The translations under genes were made by a program, and so were the position numbers. This document shows positions 17,379-25,839 of a stretch of 64,000 bases of DNA, in pieces. This stretch comes from Oceanimonas aquatica (GTDB taxonomy: Bacteria > Pseudomonadota > Gammaproteobacteria > Enterobacterales > Aeromonadaceae). The stretch lies in the NCBI RefSeq assembly GCF_030732065.1, contig NZ_JAVBHX010000005.1, forward strand, positions 1-64,000, written 5' to 3'. Within the stretch, counting starts at the first letter, position 1. Each line of letters opens with the position of its first letter. The notes under the pieces were generated by a model, which was not told where the DNA came from, made no database searches, and worked only from the letters and a program-made list of their open reading frames with translations.

Positions 17379-17780
17379 TTACAGCCCACCCCGGCGCAGT
17401 TGCTGATACAATGCCAGATCCAGCTCCAGTTCGGTCACGTACATATCACCATCGGGATAGCTGTTCACCACCCGGGCACCCCGCACCACGCCCCGGCTGG
17501 AACTGCTGACGGTGCCGTCCTGCAAAATATGACTGTCGAGCTGACTGGAGCTCGACACCACCACCCCACCCAGTTGCTCGGTCAGCTCCCGGTAGGCATC
17601 CATGCGTGAGGCGCGCATGGCGTGCAGCAATTTTTGCTGGTAATCCACCGGCCGCTGCAGGCTGATGGGGGCATACCCCACCGCATAAAGGTAATCCTCG
17701 GCTGGCGCACCGGCCGAGCCCTGCCCGGCACAGCCGACAAGCGACGCCAGCGCCAGCAGTGTCATCAGCTTATTTTTCAT
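17379..17780 (-). CDS. flgP: Outer membrane flagellar lipoprotein FlgP (LPP20 family)
   Basis: A 133-residue lipoprotein with lipobox LVGC (Cys 17) and an LPP20-type domain (KLLHAMRASRMDAYRELTEQLGGVVVSSSSQL). In Vibrio, FlgP forms, with FlgO and FlgT, accessory ring structures around the L/P rings and is needed for stable rotation and a full flagellum. Its start overlaps the flgO end by 11 bases, so they form one operon. Confidence 0.88.
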   Translation of the reverse strand: MKNKLMTLLALASLVGCAGQGSAGAPAEDYLYAVGYAPISLQRPVDYQQKLLHAMRASRMDAYRELTEQLGGVVVSSSSQLDSHILQDGTVSSSSRGVVRGARVVNSYPDGDMYVTELELDLALYQQLRRGGL

Positions 17781-18501
17781 AACGTCTCCTGATGTGGTCG
17801 GGGATCTCGGGACCGCGCGTGTTCAGCATGGCCGCCACCAGGTAATCGGGTACAAACTGCTGAGCACTGCTGACAACACCGTGATCCGCCATGGAGATCA
17901 GCCGGGCATTGATAAGCCTCCCTCCCTGGGTTTGGCTGATGGTGCCATGCAGCAGATACTGGGCATTGATACGTCCGCTCAGCTGACGGTAGTCCCGGCT
18001 GGTGCTGACATCGCCTTCGGGGGTAATCCGAATAAAGGGCAGCGCCTTGAAGTCCACCACCTTGAGGCCGTGCTGATTGAGCTGAAACATCATGGTTTCC
18101 GAAAGCAGCCGGCCGAACTCGTCCTGACTGGTGTAATCCTCCTGGCTGACAAAACCACTGACGGCAATGGCCGCCTGCCGGTTCATGTCATGGGCCGACG
18201 ACACCAGCCGGTGAGCCAGGGCCGACATGTGCTGCTGCAGCTGAGTCTGACCGCCCACCAATGAGGGGCCAGCCTCAGGAAGATAGGCACTGCGAGTGCC
18301 GGCGCTCATGCGCATGGGCACCCCATCCTGGCTGTGGCGGGGCGAGCGGGCCGGCGCCGGGGGCTTGCCCAGCGGCTGGTGACTGACGTAATGAGCCGCA
18401 TGATCGTGAGGCAAATAGTGGTTTTGGCCGTCAAACCGGGGCTGACCGGCGCAGGCGGTCAAGCCCAGCACGGCGGCCAGAATAAGGGCTCGTGTCATCA
18501 A
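17770..18501 (-). CDS. flgO: Flagellar outer membrane lipoprotein FlgO
   Basis: A 243-residue lipoprotein: signal sequence and lipobox LTAC (Cys 17), a His/Pro-rich low-complexity stretch (about residues 20-75), then the FlgO domain (IAVSGFVSQEDYTSQDEFGRLLSETMMFQLNQHGLKVVDFK, and AQYLLHGTISQTQGGRLINARLI). It works with FlgP at the outer membrane. It is transcribed away from flgT from a shared control region with a strong sigma-28 motif. Confidence 0.88.
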   Translation of the reverse strand: MMTRALILAAVLGLTACAGQPRFDGQNHYLPHDHAAHYVSHQPLGKPPAPARSPRHSQDGVPMRMSAGTRSAYLPEAGPSLVGGQTQLQQHMSALAHRLVSSAHDMNRQAAIAVSGFVSQEDYTSQDEFGRLLSETMMFQLNQHGLKVVDFKALPFIRITPEGDVSTSRDYRQLSGRINAQYLLHGTISQTQGGRLINARLISMADHGVVSSAQQFVPDYLVAAMLNTRGPEIPDHIRRRYEK

Positions 18502-18531
18502 CAGGCTCCCGTTGCTTAAGAAACTGACTCT

Positions 18532-18558
18532 GTATCGGCCACCAGGGCGTCAACTTTA
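18532..18558 (-). promoter_or_regulatory. Sigma-28 promoter for flgOP
   Basis: On the minus strand TAAAGTTG (18551-18558), an 11-base spacer and GCCGATAC (18532-18539) match the FliA consensus at 14 of 16 positions. The -10 lies 31 bases before the flgO ATG, giving a short leader. Confidence 0.8.
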
Positions 18559-18588
18559 CCCTTTCGCCGGTGATGGCGGGCAAATGCC

Positions 18589-18604
18589 CGGCAAGAATTT
18601 TGCA
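18589..18604 (+). promoter_or_regulatory. Candidate sigma-54 promoter for flgT
   Basis: CGGCAAGAATTTTGCA has GG and GC ten bases apart and a full TTGCA -12 element, but its -24 element (CGGCAA) departs from TGGCAC at two positions. It lies 70-85 bases before the flgT GTG. It overlaps a similar motif on the other strand by four bases. Confidence 0.5.
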
Positions 18605-18616
18605 TAAACCTTGCCA
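18601..18616 (-). promoter_or_regulatory. Candidate sigma-54 promoter for flgOP
   Basis: On the minus strand TGGCAAGGTTTATGCA keeps GG-N10-GC with a near-consensus -24 and one mismatch in TTGCW. It would be a second, earlier-class promoter for flgO behind the sigma-28 one. It may be accidental. Confidence 0.4.
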
Positions 18617-18673
18617 TATTCTCACTGGGACCGCGACTTTTCATTGGCGGCCACCGTTTGACAGGATGCGTCC

Positions 18674-19807
18674 GTGATCACAAAGACCCTTGCTTCGCTG
18701 TTGCTGTTGTTTCCGCTGCTGGCCAAGGCCGACTGGTATCAGGCCGAAGGCTCGGCGCCCCTCAGTCTGGGCACCGACACCGCCCGCCAGCAGGCGCTGG
18801 AGCAGGCCCTGAGCGATGCTTTACTGCAATCGGGCGCTTCCCTCAGTACGGTGCAGTCGGTCACCAATGGTGCCTTTGCCGGCCAGCAGCTGGATATTTC
18901 CGCCCAGGGGGAGCTGATGGACTACCTGATCCTCAACGAGCGCCGTCACCAGGGCCGGCTGTGGCTGACGGTGCGGGCCGATATCTGGCCCGGCGAGCGC
19001 CGTCAGGAGCAATGTGCCGGCCGTTACCGTCCGGGCATGACCCTGGCGCCCATTACCCTTAAGCACCCGCAGCAGGGCGCCGCCGGCCAGATCTACGAAC
19101 TGGGTACGGCGCTCACCACCCGGCTGGCAAGCCAGCTGGAGCACAGCGTCAATATTACGTCTACCCTGGCCCATGGTCTGGACACGGATCCCGCCCTGCC
19201 CCGTGAAGCCGGGCTGCGCCGGGGCGGCGATGTCCTGGCCGGCCGGCAACAGTCCCGGCTGTTGCTGAGCGGCATCATAGACGACATCAGCATCGAGGAT
19301 GGTCACTGGACCAGGTGGACCTTTGGCGATATTCCCCGCGCCTTCAGCCTTGGCATCACTCTGGAAGACGGACTTACCGGCGATGTGCTGCTGCAACGCC
19401 ATTACCAGACCCGCGCAAGCTGGGACTACGGCCGGCACGACAAGGTCAACGTGCATGAGCAGGGGTTCTGGCAGTCCGGTTACGGCCAGGCGGTGGAGCA
19501 GTTACTGGCCAACATCAGCCAGGACGTGATCAAGGCCCAGGCCTGCCTCAAGGCGGTGGGCAACATAGTACAGCAGTCGGAAGAGGGCATACTGATGGAT
19601 CTGGGCCGGCGGGAAGGCATTCAGCCAGGAGACAGATTTACCCTCACTCATCGCCGCCAGCTTACCCCGGGCTATTACAGCGAAACGGCATCAAAGGCAG
19701 CCTTTGTAGTGCAGCAAAGCCATGCCGATTACAGCCTGCTGGTGCCGGCCGGCGCCGAGGCCAAACGCATGACAGTGATGCCCGGGGATCGCCTGATTCA
19801 GCTGTAA
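18674..19807 (+). CDS. flgT: Flagellar H-ring protein FlgT (GTG start)
   Basis: A 377-residue periplasmic protein with a signal peptide (MITKTLASLLLLFPLLAKA) and the three-domain FlgT architecture: an N-terminal LPP20-like domain (RQQALEQALSDALLQSGASLSTVQSVTNG), a TolB-like middle domain, and a C-terminal beta domain (GILMDLGRREGIQPGDRFTLTHR). In Vibrio it builds the H ring and recruits MotX/MotY, which points to a fast, probably sodium-driven polar flagellum; motXY themselves are not in this window. GTG start with AGGA eight bases upstream. Confidence 0.88.
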   Translation: MITKTLASLLLLFPLLAKADWYQAEGSAPLSLGTDTARQQALEQALSDALLQSGASLSTVQSVTNGAFAGQQLDISAQGELMDYLILNERRHQGRLWLTVRADIWPGERRQEQCAGRYRPGMTLAPITLKHPQQGAAGQIYELGTALTTRLASQLEHSVNITSTLAHGLDTDPALPREAGLRRGGDVLAGRQQSRLLLSGIIDDISIEDGHWTRWTFGDIPRAFSLGITLEDGLTGDVLLQRHYQTRASWDYGRHDKVNVHEQGFWQSGYGQAVEQLLANISQDVIKAQACLKAVGNIVQQSEEGILMDLGRREGIQPGDRFTLTHRRQLTPGYYSETASKAAFVVQQSHADYSLLVPAGAEAKRMTVMPGDRLIQL

Positions 19808-19884
19808 TCCTGTTCGAATAACCGCCAAACGCTCGGCACAAGATTGCGCCTTAATAAGAAATTTGCAATATTGTGCCCGGCTTC

Positions 19885-19959
19885 GTCCCCGTAGTTTAAT
19901 GGATAAAACAAGCCCCTCCTAAGGGTTAGATGCAGGTTCGATTCCTGCCGGGGATGCCA
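19885..19959 (+). tRNA. tRNA-Arg (anticodon CCT)
   Basis: A 75-base cloverleaf: acceptor GTCCCCG / CGGGGAT with a terminal G-T pair, anticodon loop containing TCCTAAG (anticodon CCT, reading AGG), T arm GCAGG-TTCGATT-CCTGC, and an encoded CCA end. It is very similar to E. coli argW. No integrase or duplicated 3' end lies nearby, so there is no sign of use as an integration site here. Confidence 0.95.
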
Positions 19960-20022
19960 CGCCATCGAATATGCCCCCCCTTTTCTGCTACATTGGCCCC
20001 ATCTTCACAACGGGAGCCATTC

Positions 20023-20853
20023 ATGACCAGATCCGTTCTTATTACCGGTTGCTCTACCGGCATAGGCCAGGCCGCGGCCCATTACCTGCAGGAAAAAGGA
20101 TTTAAGGTTATCGCCTCGGCCCGCCGTGAGCAGGACGTGATCCAGCTGCAACAGCAAGGGCTCAAGGCGGTGCGGCTGGATCTGGCCGATGACGCCAGCA
20201 TCGAGCAGGGACTGGAACAGGCCCTCGAACTCACCGGCGGCGAACTCTATGGCCTCTTTAACAACGGCGCCTATGGTCAGCCCGGCGCACTGGAAGACCT
20301 GCCCACTGCCGCCCTGCGCGAACAGTTCAACACCAACCTGTTTGGCACGCATCACCTCACCCGGCTGGTACTGCCACACATGCTCAAGGCCGGCGAAGGC
20401 CGCATTATTCAGAACAGCTCGGTACTGGGGCTGGTGGCCATGCAATATCGCGGTGCCTACAATGCCACCAAATTCGCCCTGGAAGGCTATACCGACACCC
20501 TGCGCCTGGAGCTGGCCGGCACTAATGTACACGTCAGCCTGCTGGAGCCCGGCCCCATTGAAACCCGTTTTCGTGCCAATGCCAAAGCCGCCTTTCTGCG
20601 CCATATCAATATGCAGCAAAGCCGGCACCGGGCGGGCTACGAGCAAACTCTGGCGCGGCTGGACAACCCCGGCCCCAGCTCCCGTTACAGCCTGGAGCCA
20701 CAAGCCTGCCTGCCGCCGGTGCTGCATGCCCTGACCAGTGCCCGCCCCAAAACCCGCTACCCGGTGACCCGCCCCACCGTGATGCTGGGCTGGCTGCGCC
20801 GGCTGCTGAGCGACCGGGCCCTGGACCGGCTGATGCTGAAGGCCGGCGGCTGA
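20023..20853 (+). CDS. SDR family oxidoreductase
   Basis: A 276-residue classical short-chain dehydrogenase: TGCSTGIGQA (nucleotide-binding Gly motif, near residue 8), NNGAYG, catalytic Ser in NSSVLG and the YNATK Tyr-Lys pair. The substrate is unknown. The start at 20023 follows GGGAG; the longer open frame reaches back into the tRNA gene and is rejected. It lies just upstream of the TraB/GumN gene and may share a transcript. Confidence 0.85.
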   Translation: MTRSVLITGCSTGIGQAAAHYLQEKGFKVIASARREQDVIQLQQQGLKAVRLDLADDASIEQGLEQALELTGGELYGLFNNGAYGQPGALEDLPTAALREQFNTNLFGTHHLTRLVLPHMLKAGEGRIIQNSSVLGLVAMQYRGAYNATKFALEGYTDTLRLELAGTNVHVSLLEPGPIETRFRANAKAAFLRHINMQQSRHRAGYEQTLARLDNPGPSSRYSLEPQACLPPVLHALTSARPKTRYPVTRPTVMLGWLRRLLSDRALDRLMLKAGG

Positions 20854-20912
20854 CGTACGTTTTTCACATGAAACGTCATAATCAAGGCTGGCATGGCAAC
20901 CCAGGAAGTATC

Positions 20913-21764
20913 ATGAAACGGATTTTGCATCTTTTACTGTGGCTCTGGTGTGGCCAGACCCTGGCGGCCCCCGCCCTGTGGCAGGCCACCAGGGATAATC
21001 AGCAGCTGTGGCTGTTTGGCTCGGTCCATATTGCCGACGAGCGCCTCGCCACCCTGCCGCCGCCCTTGCTCGAGGCGTTTGAGCACAGCGAACTGCTGCT
21101 GCTGGAAGTGGACCCGCTTACCCTTCGCCCCGACAACTTTATGCACCTGATTGAACGCAATACCGACTGGCCGGCCAGGCTGGGCGAGCGGCTTGCCCAG
21201 GATCTGGAGCAGGCCGTGGCGCGCAGCGGTCGCCCGGCCCTGCGTCAGTTGCCGCCCTGGTTTGCGGCGCTGCAACTCACTCAGCTCAAGGCGGCCAAGC
21301 TGGGCTTTCATAATCGCCAGGGCGTCGACATGCAACTGCGGCTGCTGGCTCAAGATCAACAGTTGCCGGTGAGCGGGCTGGAGCAACCGGCACTGGTGAT
21401 GGGGCTGCTGGCGTCACTGCATGAACGCGGCCTTGAGCGTGATTTTGTGGCCCACAGCCTGGAGGAGCTGGAGCAATTGCAGGATCACCTCGATCACCTG
21501 CTGACCGCCTGGCTGAGCGGGGACGAACAGGCGCTGCAGGCGTTATTGCAGGAACAGCAAAGCCCGGCACTGACCGGCTTTATTGAAAACGAGCTGCTGA
21601 TCCGGCGCAATCACATGTGGCTGACACAACTGGAGCAACTGGCCCCGCAACGGGCGCTGATGGTAGTAGGCGCGCTGCATCTTTATGGTGATCAGGGTCT
21701 CATTTCCCTGCTGCAACAGGCGGGATATACCCTTAACGAAGTTGGGGACAAGCCGCTTTATTGA
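20913..21764 (+). CDS. TraB/GumN family protein
   Basis: A 283-residue secreted protein: signal peptide (MKRILHLLLWLWCGQTLA) then LWLFGSVHIADE near the N-terminus and RALMVVGALHLYGDQGLISLLQQAGY at the C-terminus, the two GX2H-type motifs of the TraB/GumN/TIKI superfamily. Eukaryotic TIKI members are metal-dependent proteases; the bacterial function is mostly unknown. AGGAAG precedes the chosen ATG. It is probably periplasmic. Confidence 0.82.
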   Translation: MKRILHLLLWLWCGQTLAAPALWQATRDNQQLWLFGSVHIADERLATLPPPLLEAFEHSELLLLEVDPLTLRPDNFMHLIERNTDWPARLGERLAQDLEQAVARSGRPALRQLPPWFAALQLTQLKAAKLGFHNRQGVDMQLRLLAQDQQLPVSGLEQPALVMGLLASLHERGLERDFVAHSLEELEQLQDHLDHLLTAWLSGDEQALQALLQEQQSPALTGFIENELLIRRNHMWLTQLEQLAPQRALMVVGALHLYGDQGLISLLQQAGYTLNEVGDKPLY

Positions 21765-21834
21765 TCAGGATCAGCATGTGCCAATGTGGTCCCGTTAGGA
21801 TGGCTTCAACGGAGAGCGCGAAAGGAGACAACTC

Positions 21835-21987
21835 ATGGCATTCTGGCTCGATTTAATGTTTGGCAGCGATGTGGGCTTGATGTCCATGCTGGTTATCATC
21901 GCCACTACCCTGTTGATCAGTTTTTACGCCGGCTACTTCATCTACAAGGTGATGAAGTCCGATCCCGGCCACGAAGCCGGTAAATAA
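21835..21987 (+). CDS. DUF3149 membrane microprotein
   Basis: A 50-residue protein starting MAFWLDLMFGSDVGLMSM, with one transmembrane helix (about residues 15-38, LVIIATTLLISFYAGYFIYKV) and a short polar C-terminus ending in GHEAGK. It matches the DUF3149 family. AAAGGAG lies upstream of the ATG. It is too short for most gene callers. Function unknown. Confidence 0.8.
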   Translation: MAFWLDLMFGSDVGLMSMLVIIATTLLISFYAGYFIYKVMKSDPGHEAGK

Positions 21988-22003
21988 TCTCAAGGTTAAA
22001 TAA

Positions 22004-22049
22004 CGGCGGAACCCGATTTCCTCCTCCCCCGGGTTCCGTCGTTCCCCCT
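22004..22049 (+). terminator. Hairpin terminator after the DUF3149 gene
   Basis: CGGCGGAACCC (22004-22014) pairs with GGGTTCCGTCG (22031-22041), with one G-T pair and a 16-base loop. A pyrimidine-rich tail follows. Confidence 0.6.
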
Positions 22050-22101
22050 TTTACGTCATTTGCTTATACTGCGGCTAACCCTAAATTAAAGGAGCCGCAC
22101 C

Positions 22102-22683
22102 ATGAGCCATTCCGACTGGTCGTCCTTTCTTGGTGAACTGGACGGACTCACCCCCATCAAGCAGGACACCCTGCCCACCGGCCACCGCGACGAGCGGGAT
22201 GCTGCCGTGCTGGCCGAACGCCGCCGTGCCGCCGAAACCGAAGCCGACGCCGCCGAACCCGGCCTGTCTCTGGACAATGTAGTGCTGCTGCGCCCCGATG
22301 ACATGGTCAGCTACAAGAAGCCCGGCGTGCAGGACGGCGTGTTTAAAAAGCTGCGCCTGGGCAAATATCCCTGCGAGGCCCGGCTCGATCTGCACCATCA
22401 CAGCGTGGAGCGTGCCCGTGACGCCCTGCTGAATTTTATCCGCGCCTGCCTGCGCCAGGACCTGCGCTCCGTGGTCATCGTCCACGGCAAGGGCGAGCGC
22501 TGCCAGCCGCCGGCCCTGCTCAAGAGCTATGTCTCCGGCTGGCTGCCGCAGTTGCCGGAGGTACTGGCCTGCCACAGCGCCCTGCGCCAGCATGGCGGCA
22601 GCGGCTGCCTGTACGTTTTGCTGCGCAAGAGCGAGCAGGCCAAACAACACACCCGCGAGCGGCTGCAAAGCCGCCAGGGCTGA
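22102..22683 (+). CDS. smrA: Smr-domain DNA endonuclease SmrA
   Basis: A 193-residue protein like E. coli SmrA (YdaL). A charged N-terminal region is followed by the Smr domain from about residue 95 (EARLDLHHHSVERARDALLNFI with the LDLH motif, and SVVIVHGKGE with the HGKG motif). Smr proteins are nicking endonucleases. GGAG lies before the ATG. It is followed 23 bases later by the M32 carboxypeptidase gene. Confidence 0.88.
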   Translation: MSHSDWSSFLGELDGLTPIKQDTLPTGHRDERDAAVLAERRRAAETEADAAEPGLSLDNVVLLRPDDMVSYKKPGVQDGVFKKLRLGKYPCEARLDLHHHSVERARDALLNFIRACLRQDLRSVVIVHGKGERCQPPALLKSYVSGWLPQLPEVLACHSALRQHGGSGCLYVLLRKSEQAKQHTRERLQSRQG

Positions 22684-22706
22684 TTTTTTACCGCAAGGAT
22701 CACCTC

Positions 22707-24182
22707 ATGTCTTATTCCGCACTGGAACAGCATTTTGAACAGTTGCATCATCTGCAGCACCTGGGCGCCATTTGCGGCTGGGATCAGGCCACCATGATGC
22801 CCGCCGGCGGCAACGAAGCCCGGGCCGAGGCGCTGGGCACCCTGGCGGTGCTGTGCCATCGGCAACTGCAGGACGAGCGTCTGGGTGACTGGTTCGCTGA
22901 TGCCGACAATGCATCTCTGTCACACGAGCAACAACAAAGCCTGGCCGAGATGCGCCGGGCCTGGCGCGATGCCACCCTGTTGCCCGCCGACCTGGTGCGT
23001 GCCCGTTCCCTGGCCGGCTCCCGCTGCGAGCACGCCTGGCGCAGCCTGCGCCCGGCCAACGACTGGGCCGGCTTTTTGCCGCTGTTTGAAGAAGTGGTGG
23101 CCCTGTCCCGGGAAGCCGCCGATGCCCGGGCCGAGGCCCTGGAGCTGTCCCGCTACGACAGCCTGCTGGAGCAATACGAGCCGGGCATGCGCAGCCAGAC
23201 TCTCGACACCCTGTTTGGCAAGCTGAGTGACTGGCTTCCAGGGCTGATTGCCGAGGTGCAGGAAAAGCAGCGACATGAAATCCTGCTGCCGCTGCAGGGC
23301 CCCTTTGCCACCGACAAACAAAAAGCCCTGGGACTCGAGGTGATGGACTGGCTCGGCTTTGATTTTAACCACGGCCGGCTGGATGTGAGCGCCCACCCCT
23401 TTTGCGGCGGTGTCAGTGACGATGTGCGCCTGACCACCCGCTACGACGAGGCCGACGTGGCGCAGGCGCTGATGGGGATTATTCACGAAACCGGCCATGC
23501 CCGCTATGAGCAGGGCCTGCCCGCGGCCTGGCGCCGTCTGCCGGTGGGCCAGGCCAGATCCATGGGCGTACATGAATCCCAGAGCCTGTTCTTTGAAATG
23601 CAGCTGGCCCGCCATCCGGCCTTTATTGCCCGGCTGTCCCCCCTGCTGTCACAACACTTTGGCGTCCAGCCGGCCTTTGACCCCGGCAACCTGGCCCGCC
23701 TTTACACCCGCGTGCAACCGGGGCTGATCCGCGTGGATGCCGACGAGGTCACCTATCCCGCCCATGTGATGCTGCGCTATCGCATTGAACGGGATCTGAT
23801 CGAGGGCAAACTGGAAGCCCGCCACCTGCCCGAACGCTGGAACCAGCTGATGCAGCACTATCTGGGGCTGAATACCGAAGGGGATTATCAAAACGGCTGC
23901 CTGCAGGACATTCACTGGACCGACGGCAGTTTCGGCTATTTTCCCAGCTATACCCTGGGTGCCATCTACGCCGCCCAGCAGGCCGAGGCCATGCAGCAAC
24001 AACTGGGCCCCTTTGAACGGCTGATCAGCGAGGATCTGCCCGCCGTGTTTGACTGGCTGGAAAACAACGTCTGGCGTCATGCCAGCCTGTGCTCTACCGG
24101 GGAGCTGATGGCTCAGGCCACCGGCCACGCCCTGAGCGCCGCGCCCTTTCGCCGCCACCTGGAGCAACGCTACCTCGGCTGA
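22707..24182 (+). CDS. Carboxypeptidase M32 (Taq family)
   Basis: A 491-residue zinc metallocarboxypeptidase. HETGH at residues 260-264 is the HExxH zinc site and VHESQSLFFE about 25 residues later supplies the third ligand (Glu 290). The length matches the Thermus Taq carboxypeptidase family (about 500). It is cytosolic, releasing C-terminal residues with broad specificity. AAGGA precedes the ATG. Confidence 0.92.
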   Translation: MSYSALEQHFEQLHHLQHLGAICGWDQATMMPAGGNEARAEALGTLAVLCHRQLQDERLGDWFADADNASLSHEQQQSLAEMRRAWRDATLLPADLVRARSLAGSRCEHAWRSLRPANDWAGFLPLFEEVVALSREAADARAEALELSRYDSLLEQYEPGMRSQTLDTLFGKLSDWLPGLIAEVQEKQRHEILLPLQGPFATDKQKALGLEVMDWLGFDFNHGRLDVSAHPFCGGVSDDVRLTTRYDEADVAQALMGIIHETGHARYEQGLPAAWRRLPVGQARSMGVHESQSLFFEMQLARHPAFIARLSPLLSQHFGVQPAFDPGNLARLYTRVQPGLIRVDADEVTYPAHVMLRYRIERDLIEGKLEARHLPERWNQLMQHYLGLNTEGDYQNGCLQDIHWTDGSFGYFPSYTLGAIYAAQQAEAMQQQLGPFERLISEDLPAVFDWLENNVWRHASLCSTGELMAQATGHALSAAPFRRHLEQRYLG

Positions 24183-24235
24183 TTCGGACTATGCTGAAAT
24201 ACAGGCCTCAGGGAAGCGGCCAGGGAGGGCGAACA

Positions 24236-24613
24236 TTGGATGAAAAAAAGCCGCGCCACCGGCTGGTGGTGTTTTACGACGGCTCCTGCGAGGGCTGCAT
24301 CAAAGACCGGGCCCGTTATGAACGCTGGGCCGGCGACAAGGGCAACGAGATCTGCTGGTTTGATATCACCGGTAGGGAAGAGGTACTGCTGAGCCTGGGG
24401 ATCAGTCCTCAGCAGGCCTTGCAGGAGCTGCATGTGCAAACCGCCGAGGGTGACATTTACTCGGAGCTCGATGCCTATATTCTGCTGATGAAGCGGGTGC
24501 CACGCCTGAAGCTGCTGGCCATGCTGATTGGCCTGCCGCTGATACGGCCGGCGCTGTCCCGGCTTTACCGCTACTGGGTGCGCAGCCGGCTGGAACGGGA
24601 AGGCCGGCTCTGA
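24236..24613 (+). CDS. Thiol-disulfide oxidoreductase-like DCC (DUF393) protein
   Basis: A small DCC-family protein: VVFYDGSCEGCIKDR holds the DxxCxxC signature near the N-terminus. A thioredoxin-like body and a basic C-terminal helix (LSRLYRYWVRSRLEREGRL) follow. The start is uncertain: a TTG at 24236 has AGGGAGGG about five bases upstream, whereas an in-frame ATG at 24191 has no ribosome site. I prefer the TTG (125 residues). Function unknown. Confidence 0.72.
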   Translation: MDEKKPRHRLVVFYDGSCEGCIKDRARYERWAGDKGNEICWFDITGREEVLLSLGISPQQALQELHVQTAEGDIYSELDAYILLMKRVPRLKLLAMLIGLPLIRPALSRLYRYWVRSRLEREGRL

Positions 24614-24710
24614 CGCCGGCTGCGGCCCTGGTTTACTGGTGATTAGCCCATGACAGCTTACCCGGCCTTGGGCATAATCGATTGAGTACTTATCAACCAG
24701 CGGGAATGCC

Positions 24711-25790
24711 ATGCGTTATGCCAATATCTCCGGCTGGGGCAAGTGCCTGCCCCCGGCCGAGCTCAGCAACGACGATCTCAGTACCTTTCTCGACACCTCC
24801 GACGACTGGATTCAAAGCCGCACCGGCATTCGCACCCGGCGCATCGCTCACGTCAACACCTCGGACATGGCGACGGTGGCAGCACGGCACGCGCTGGCCG
24901 CCGCCGGCCTTGAGCCCGGCGATATCGACGGCATTATTCAGGCAACGGCCAGCCCCGACAGCCTGGTGCCCAGCGCCGCTTCGGCAGTGCAGCGCAATCT
25001 GGGCATTGCCAGCGCCGCCGTCTTTGACCTTAACGCCGCCTGTACCGGTTTTCTCTATGGCCTGAGCGTGGGCTCGGCACTGATCCGGGCTGGCAGCCTG
25101 AACCGGGTGCTGGTGATCGGCGCCGAACGCCTGACCCACTATCTGGACTGGACCCGCCGCGATACCGCCGTACTGTTTGGCGATGGTGCCGGCGCCGTGG
25201 TGCTGGAGGCCAGTGACGCTCCGGTGGGCCTGCTGGCCGACAAGCTGGGTTGTGATGCCGACGCCAGGGATATTCTGGCGGTACCCGACTCAGGCACCTG
25301 CCGCACCCGCTTTGCCCATGTGGACGGCCTGTTTGAGGTGAATTTCGAGGGTCAGGAGATCTTCAAGCGGGCGGTACGCGGCATGGGCGAGGCCGCAGCC
25401 TTTGTACTGGAGCAGGCCGGCGTGAGCCCGAAGCACATCGATCTGCTGCTGCCCCATCAGGCCAATGTCCGCATTATCGAGACCCTGGCCAAAAAAATGG
25501 CGCTGCCGCCGGAAAAGGTGATGATCAATATCGCCGACTACGGCAATACCTCGGCAGCCACCGTGCCCATCGCCCTGTGCGAGGCACTGGAACAGGGCCG
25601 GGTACGTCCGGGGGCCCTGCTGCTGACGGCCGCCTTTGGTGCCGGCCTCACCTGGGGTGCCGGCGTGATCCGCTGGGGCGAACGGGTCACCCCTCTTGGT
25701 CACAGCGATGCCGCCCTGCCCCCCTGCGAGCACAGTGCCCTGCAGTTGCTGGCCCCGGCCATTGAAGGCTGCCGGCAGGCTAATCGTTAG
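24711..25790 (+). CDS. FabH-like beta-ketoacyl-ACP synthase III
   Basis: A 359-residue thiolase-fold enzyme with the full FabH triad: Cys 111 ([10 protein letters not shown]), His 249 ([10 protein letters not shown]) and Asn 279 (DYGNTSAAT). It carries an extra tail of about 35 residues after the usual end (AGVIRW), unlike fab-cluster FabH. No plsX, fabD or acpP is nearby, so it is likely a secondary KASIII with its own acyl-CoA preference. The substrate cannot be told from sequence. Confidence 0.88.
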   Translation: MRYANISGWGKCLPPAELSNDDLSTFLDTSDDWIQSRTGIRTRRIAHVNTSDMATVAARHALAAAGLEPGDIDGIIQATASPDSLVPSAASAVQRNLGIASAAVFDLNAACTGFLYGLSVGSALIRAGSLNRVLVIGAERLTHYLDWTRRDTAVLFGDGAGAVVLEASDAPVGLLADKLGCDADARDILAVPDSGTCRTRFAHVDGLFEVNFEGQEIFKRAVRGMGEAAAFVLEQAGVSPKHIDLLLPHQANVRIIETLAKKMALPPEKVMINIADYGNTSAATVPIALCEALEQGRVRPGALLLTAAFGAGLTWGAGVIRWGERVTPLGHSDAALPPCEHSALQLLAPAIEGCRQANR

Positions 25791-25831
25791 ACGTAAAACG
25801 GGAGACGTCTTAACTCTTACGTCTCACGTCT
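25789..25831. repeat. Nested AGACGT/ACGTCT inverted repeats at the fabH-like 3' end
   Basis: AGACGT (25789-25794, overlapping the stop codon) pairs with ACGTCT (25826-25831). Inside it GAGACGT (25802-25808) pairs with ACGTCTC (25819-25825) around a 10-base loop. The whole is a two-tier hairpin between convergent genes. It could act as a bidirectional terminator or be a dispersed repeat. Confidence 0.6.
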
Positions 25832-25839
25832 GAGGCAAA

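Noticed and set aside
19885-20023. Mobile element integrated at tRNA-Arg
   Set aside because: The tRNA is intact, no integrase or second copy of the tRNA 3' end is in view, and the following genes have the same composition as the rest.
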